From NCBI RefSeq assembly GCF_000701365.1, contig NZ_JNIK01000005.1, positions 124,001 to 188,000 of the forward strand: a stretch of 64,000 nucleotides of DNA, given 5' to 3'. The translations under genes were made by a program, and so were the position numbers. The notes under the pieces are model-generated. The model was not told the DNA's origin. It saw nothing but the letters and a program-made list of their open reading frames with translations, and did not search any database. Within the stretch, counting starts at the first letter, position 1. Every line of letters starts with the position of its first letter. This document shows positions 61,683 through 64,000 of this stretch, in pieces. The DNA comes from Blastococcus sp. URHD0036. GTDB lineage: Bacteria; Actinomycetota; Actinomycetes; Mycobacteriales; Geodermatophilaceae.

Positions 61683-62597
61683 TCAGAGCAGGCCGGCGCG
61701 CTTCCAGAGCAGCTCGGACGGGCCGCCGATCAGGCCGACCTCGCGCAGGAACGCCACCAGGCCCGACGAGGCGTCGCGCAGCTTGGCGCGGTAGGCCTCG
61801 TTCGACCGGGCGACCGCCTTGGCCTCCTGCGGGTCCAGCCCGACCGAGGCGTAGACCTGCGGCTGCACCAGGTTGTCGGCGACGATGGCGGCGACCGAGG
61901 CGACCACCGTGCGGTGCTGGCGGCGGCCGAGCCAGGTCAGCCGCGGAGCGCGGCGGGCCACCTCGTCGCGGGCGAAGCGCATGTGCCGCGCCTCCTCGAC
62001 GACGTGGATCTGGCTGGTGCGGCGGGTCAGCGGCTGCACCCGCTCGTCGCGCATGAGGTCGCGCTGGAAGATGTCGAGGATCTCCTCGGCGACCAGGATC
62101 GCGGCGTAGGCGGCGGGGCCGGAACCGCGCGCGGCGAAGGCCTTGCCCAGCCGCAGGATCGACGACGGCGGCTGGTAGGACGGCGCCCCGAAGGTCTGCG
62201 CCGTCCGGGCGAACATCACCGAGTGCCGGCACTCGTCGGCGATCTCGGTGAGCGCCCACTGCACGTGCGGCTGGGACGGGTCGTCGCCGTAGACGTCCTT
62301 GAGGACCAGCTGCATGAGCAGGCACTCGAACCAGATGCCGACGCCGGAGATCGAGCAGTACTCGTGGATGGTCAGCGTGACCCGCTGCTGCTCGGTCAGC
62401 CCCTCCCACAGCGGCGTGCCGTAGAGGGAGGACCACTCGGGCGAGAGACCGTAGAGGGCGTCGGGGACGGGCGCGTCCCAGTCGACGTCGACCGTCGGGT
62501 CGTAGGAGGTCCTGGCGGCCGAGCCGAGGAGCCGGGTGGAGAGCTCCTGGCGGTCGGCGGCGCGGGTGGGGGTCCGAACGGGGACGGTCGCGGTCAT
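61683..62597 (-). CDS. AurF-like diiron oxygenase (p-aminobenzoate N-oxygenase family)
   Basis: The product has 304 residues. It is a ferritin-like diiron protein with EIADECRHSVMFA, LVAEEILDIFQRD and VVEEARHMRFARDEVA, giving the His/Glu ligands of AurF-type oxygenases. AurF oxidises aminoarenes to nitroarenes. Most actinobacterial homologues are unassigned. YCSISGVGIWFECLLMQLV lines the first helix pair. The start is taken at 62597. A divergent TetR gene 87 bp away probably controls it. It sits between trmH and the window end, where pheST would often be found. Confidence 0.88.
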   Translation of the reverse strand: MTATVPVRTPTRAADRQELSTRLLGSAARTSYDPTVDVDWDAPVPDALYGLSPEWSSLYGTPLWEGLTEQQRVTLTIHEYCSISGVGIWFECLLMQLVLKDVYGDDPSQPHVQWALTEIADECRHSVMFARTAQTFGAPSYQPPSSILRLGKAFAARGSGPAAYAAILVAEEILDIFQRDLMRDERVQPLTRRTSQIHVVEEARHMRFARDEVARRAPRLTWLGRRQHRTVVASVAAIVADNLVQPQVYASVGLDPQEAKAVARSNEAYRAKLRDASSGLVAFLREVGLIGGPSELLWKRAGLL

Positions 62598-62635
62598 CGG
62601 GACTTCCTCCGGGAGTCGGTGTTCCTGTCTCCGAC

Positions 62636-62647
62636 GTTAGCTGTAAC
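62636..62647. promoter_or_regulatory. Operator-like GTTA-N4-TAAC between the AurF-like and TetR genes
   Basis: GTTA (62636-62639) and TAAC (62644-62647) are separated by GCTG, with partial extension to ACG/CGT. It lies mid-way between the divergent starts, a typical TetR site position. Confidence 0.45.
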
Positions 62648-62684
62648 CGTGCGACACATGCAACCGATGCGGGAGGATGACGGC

Positions 62685-63311
62685 GTGTCGAAGACCGACG
62701 GCCGGAGCTCCCGGTGGAACGAGCACCGGCGCATCCGCCGCGAGGAGTTGGTCGGCGCCGCGCTGGACGCGCTGCGGACGGCCGGGCCCGACTTCTCCGT
62801 GGACGACGTCGCGCGCGCCGCCGGGGTGTCGAAGACGGTCATCTACCGGTACTTCGGCGACAAGGACGAGCTGATCGACGCCGTCCTCGAGCGGATCTCC
62901 ACCGAGGTCCTGCTGCCGCGGTTGCTGGGGGAGCTGGCGCTGGAGCGCGCCGACGACCGCGCGCAGCTGCACGCGGTCATCGCCGCGTTCGTGCAGCTGA
63001 TCGAGGAGGAGCCGGCCCTCTACCGGTTCGCCTACGCCCAGGCCGGCCGCTCCGGGCGGGCCGACCTCGTCGCCGCGACCGAGAACCAGGTCGCCCAGGC
63101 GCTCGGCACGCTGATGACCGAACGGCTGGCGGCGGCCGGGCGACCGACCGGTGCGGCGATGACCTGGGCCTACGGGGTCGTCGGGATGGTGCAGCTGACG
63201 GCCCACTGGTGGTCGGGCACCCGCGCGGTGTCCGCCGCCGAGCTCACCGACCAGCTGACCGACCTCGCCCACGGCGGGCTCGCGACGCTGCTGCCGCCGC
63301 TGCCCGGCTGA
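62685..63311 (+). CDS. TetR-family transcriptional regulator
   Basis: The product has 208 residues. The helix-turn-helix spans about 22-65 (FSVDDVARAAGVSKTVIYRY, FGDKDELIDAVLERI). The C-terminal ligand domain is helical, with LIEEEPALYRFAYAQAGRSG. The GTG at 62685 was chosen because GGGAGGA lies about 8 nt upstream. ATGs at 62658 and 62667 are in frame but would put the ribosome binding site inside the gene. It is divergent from the AurF-like gene, which is its likely target. The inducer is unknown. Confidence 0.9.
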   Translation: MSKTDGRSSRWNEHRRIRREELVGAALDALRTAGPDFSVDDVARAAGVSKTVIYRYFGDKDELIDAVLERISTEVLLPRLLGELALERADDRAQLHAVIAAFVQLIEEEPALYRFAYAQAGRSGRADLVAATENQVAQALGTLMTERLAAAGRPTGAAMTWAYGVVGMVQLTAHWWSGTRAVSAAELTDQLTDLAHGGLATLLPPLPG

Positions 63312-63319
63312 CCGGACGT

Positions 63320-63360
63320 GCGGAATGGCGGTTCTGCACCGCACAGAACCGCCATCCCGC
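63320..63360. terminator. 17-bp-arm hairpin between convergent TetR and GGDEF genes
   Basis: The arms 63320-63336 and 63344-63360 pair with one mismatch around a 7-nt loop. Confidence 0.75.
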
Positions 63361-63367
63361 CCGGAGC

Positions 63368-64000
63368 TCAGACCCGGGCGGCCGCCTTGGCCTCGTACAT
63401 CCGCAGGTCCGCGAGGTGCAGCAGCGAGGCGAAGTCGTCGCCGTCGTCCGGCGCCACCGCGATCCCCACGCTGACCCGCACGTCGACCGCGACGCCGTGC
63501 ATCTCCACCGGCCGGCAGACGGCCTCGGCCAGCTCAGCGGCGATCCGGCGGGCCTCGGCGGGCGCGTCGTCGGCGGAGAGGTCGGGCAGCGCGACGAGGA
63601 ACTCGTCACCGCCCAGCCGGGCCACCAGGTCGCGGCGCCGCAGCCGTCGTCGCAGCCGCACCGCCACCTCCTGCAGCAGCACGTCGCCGGCGGCGTGACC
63701 CAGCCGGTCGTTGACGGCCTTGAAGCCGTCGAGGTCGAGGAACAGCAGGGCCAGGGCGTCGCCCCGGGCGCGGGCGTCCCACAGCGCCGTCTCCACCTGC
63801 TCCTGCAGCCGGCGGCGGTTGGCCAGTCCGGTCAGCGGGTCGGTGGCCGCCAGTTCCTCGATGCGGGCGAGTGCGGCGCGGGTGCGGTCGCGTTCCTGCA
63901 GCAGTGCCCGCTCGGCCTCGACGCGCGCGGTGACGTCGACCTGCACGCCGATGTACTGGACGACGGTGCCGTCGGCGTCGCGGACCGGCGCCAGGTGCAG
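63368..64000 (-). CDS. PAS-linked diguanylate cyclase (GGDEF); N-terminus outside window
   Basis: At least 210 residues are visible, open at the window end. The far end (about 63890-64000) is the close of a PAS/PAC domain (YIGVQVDVTARVEAE). The GGDEF domain follows, with ATDPLTGLANRRRL, LFLDLDGFKAVNDRLGHAAG and the active site ARLGGDEFLVAL. An RRRD inhibitory-site pattern (RxxD) lies five residues before GGDEF, so product inhibition by cyclic di-GMP is likely. No EAL domain follows. The stop codon is at 63368, near a hairpin. Confidence 0.92.
   Translation of the reverse strand: MHLAPVRDADGTVVQYIGVQVDVTARVEAERALLQERDRTRAALARIEELAATDPLTGLANRRRLQEQVETALWDARARGDALALLFLDLDGFKAVNDRLGHAAGDVLLQEVAVRLRRRLRRRDLVARLGGDEFLVALPDLSADDAPAEARRIAAELAEAVCRPVEMHGVAVDVRVSVGIAVAPDDGDDFASLLHLADLRMYEAKAAARV

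Overview
The window is about 74 percent GC by eye, with strong third-position G/C bias. It carries typical actinobacterial gene neighbourhoods: priA-def-fmt-rsmB, rpe-ribD-ribE-ribBA-ribH-hisE-hisG, infC-rpmI-rplT-trmH, an NnaR-type nitrate regulator and an ECF42 sigma factor. Gene order and protein style suggest the Geodermatophilaceae (Blastococcus, Geodermatophilus or Modestobacter), an inference that cannot be proved from the window. I see no rRNA, tRNA, CRISPR array, transposase or prophage gene. This looks like ordinary chromosome.

Layout. 1-4633: end of priA, an aspartate/glutamate-type racemase, then def-fmt-rsmB coupled by overlapping codons. 4634-6263: hairpins and an aldehyde dehydrogenase. 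6455-11773: rpe, four riboflavin genes and two histidine genes in one tightly overlapping operon. 11924-15923: a DUF2877 (AllH-like) gene divergent from a PucR-family regulator, then a DUF5995 gene. 15976-23530: an XRE-MurA fusion with an operator-like palindrome, an SDR-like protein, transporters, a universal stress protein, small proteins, and a gene with a LexA-box-like site. 23770-31854: alpha-glucan enzymes (MalQ and a GH13 enzyme), the HrpB helicase and an LLM-class flavoprotein. 31885-37280: a GAF-ANTAR protein, tandem TauE/SafE permeases, a DUF3516 helicase and a 41-residue ORF. 37432-46414: SDR, MmuM, a YidD with an unusual N-terminus, ArfB, SnoaL and VOC proteins, ECF42 with its DGPF partner, a GNAT enzyme, a PRC-barrel protein and a TetR regulator. 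46566-58537: assimilatory nitrate/nitrite reduction (Nas-type reductase, NirB, NirD), an iron-box-controlled binding protein, NarK, an NnaR-like regulator and an MBL-fold hydrolase. 58578-61644: a PH-like protein and the infC-rpmI-rplT-trmH translation cluster. 61683-64000: an AurF-type diiron oxygenase, its divergent TetR, and a diguanylate cyclase cut by the window end.

How it works together. NarK would import nitrate, the Nas-type reductase makes nitrite, NirBD makes ammonium, and the HemD/winged-helix protein is the likely regulator. MalQ and the GH13 enzyme fit alpha-glucan or trehalose metabolism. The rib cluster makes riboflavin from GTP and ribulose 5-phosphate, and Rpe supplies the pentose.

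Two patterns run through the whole window. First, many first genes of transcripts have an A2/T6 -10-like hexamer (TAGGAT, TAGTCT, GAGGAT, CAGAAT) ending 6-8 nt before the start codon, the signature of leaderless mRNAs. Second, junctions between genes are marked by long near-perfect hairpins without a U-tract. Four of these share the arm sequence CTCG[G/T]GCTCTGCCC. Other notable points are an ATC start codon for infC, probable CTG starts, and a nitrate reductase fused in frame to a small protein that keeps its own ribosome binding site.
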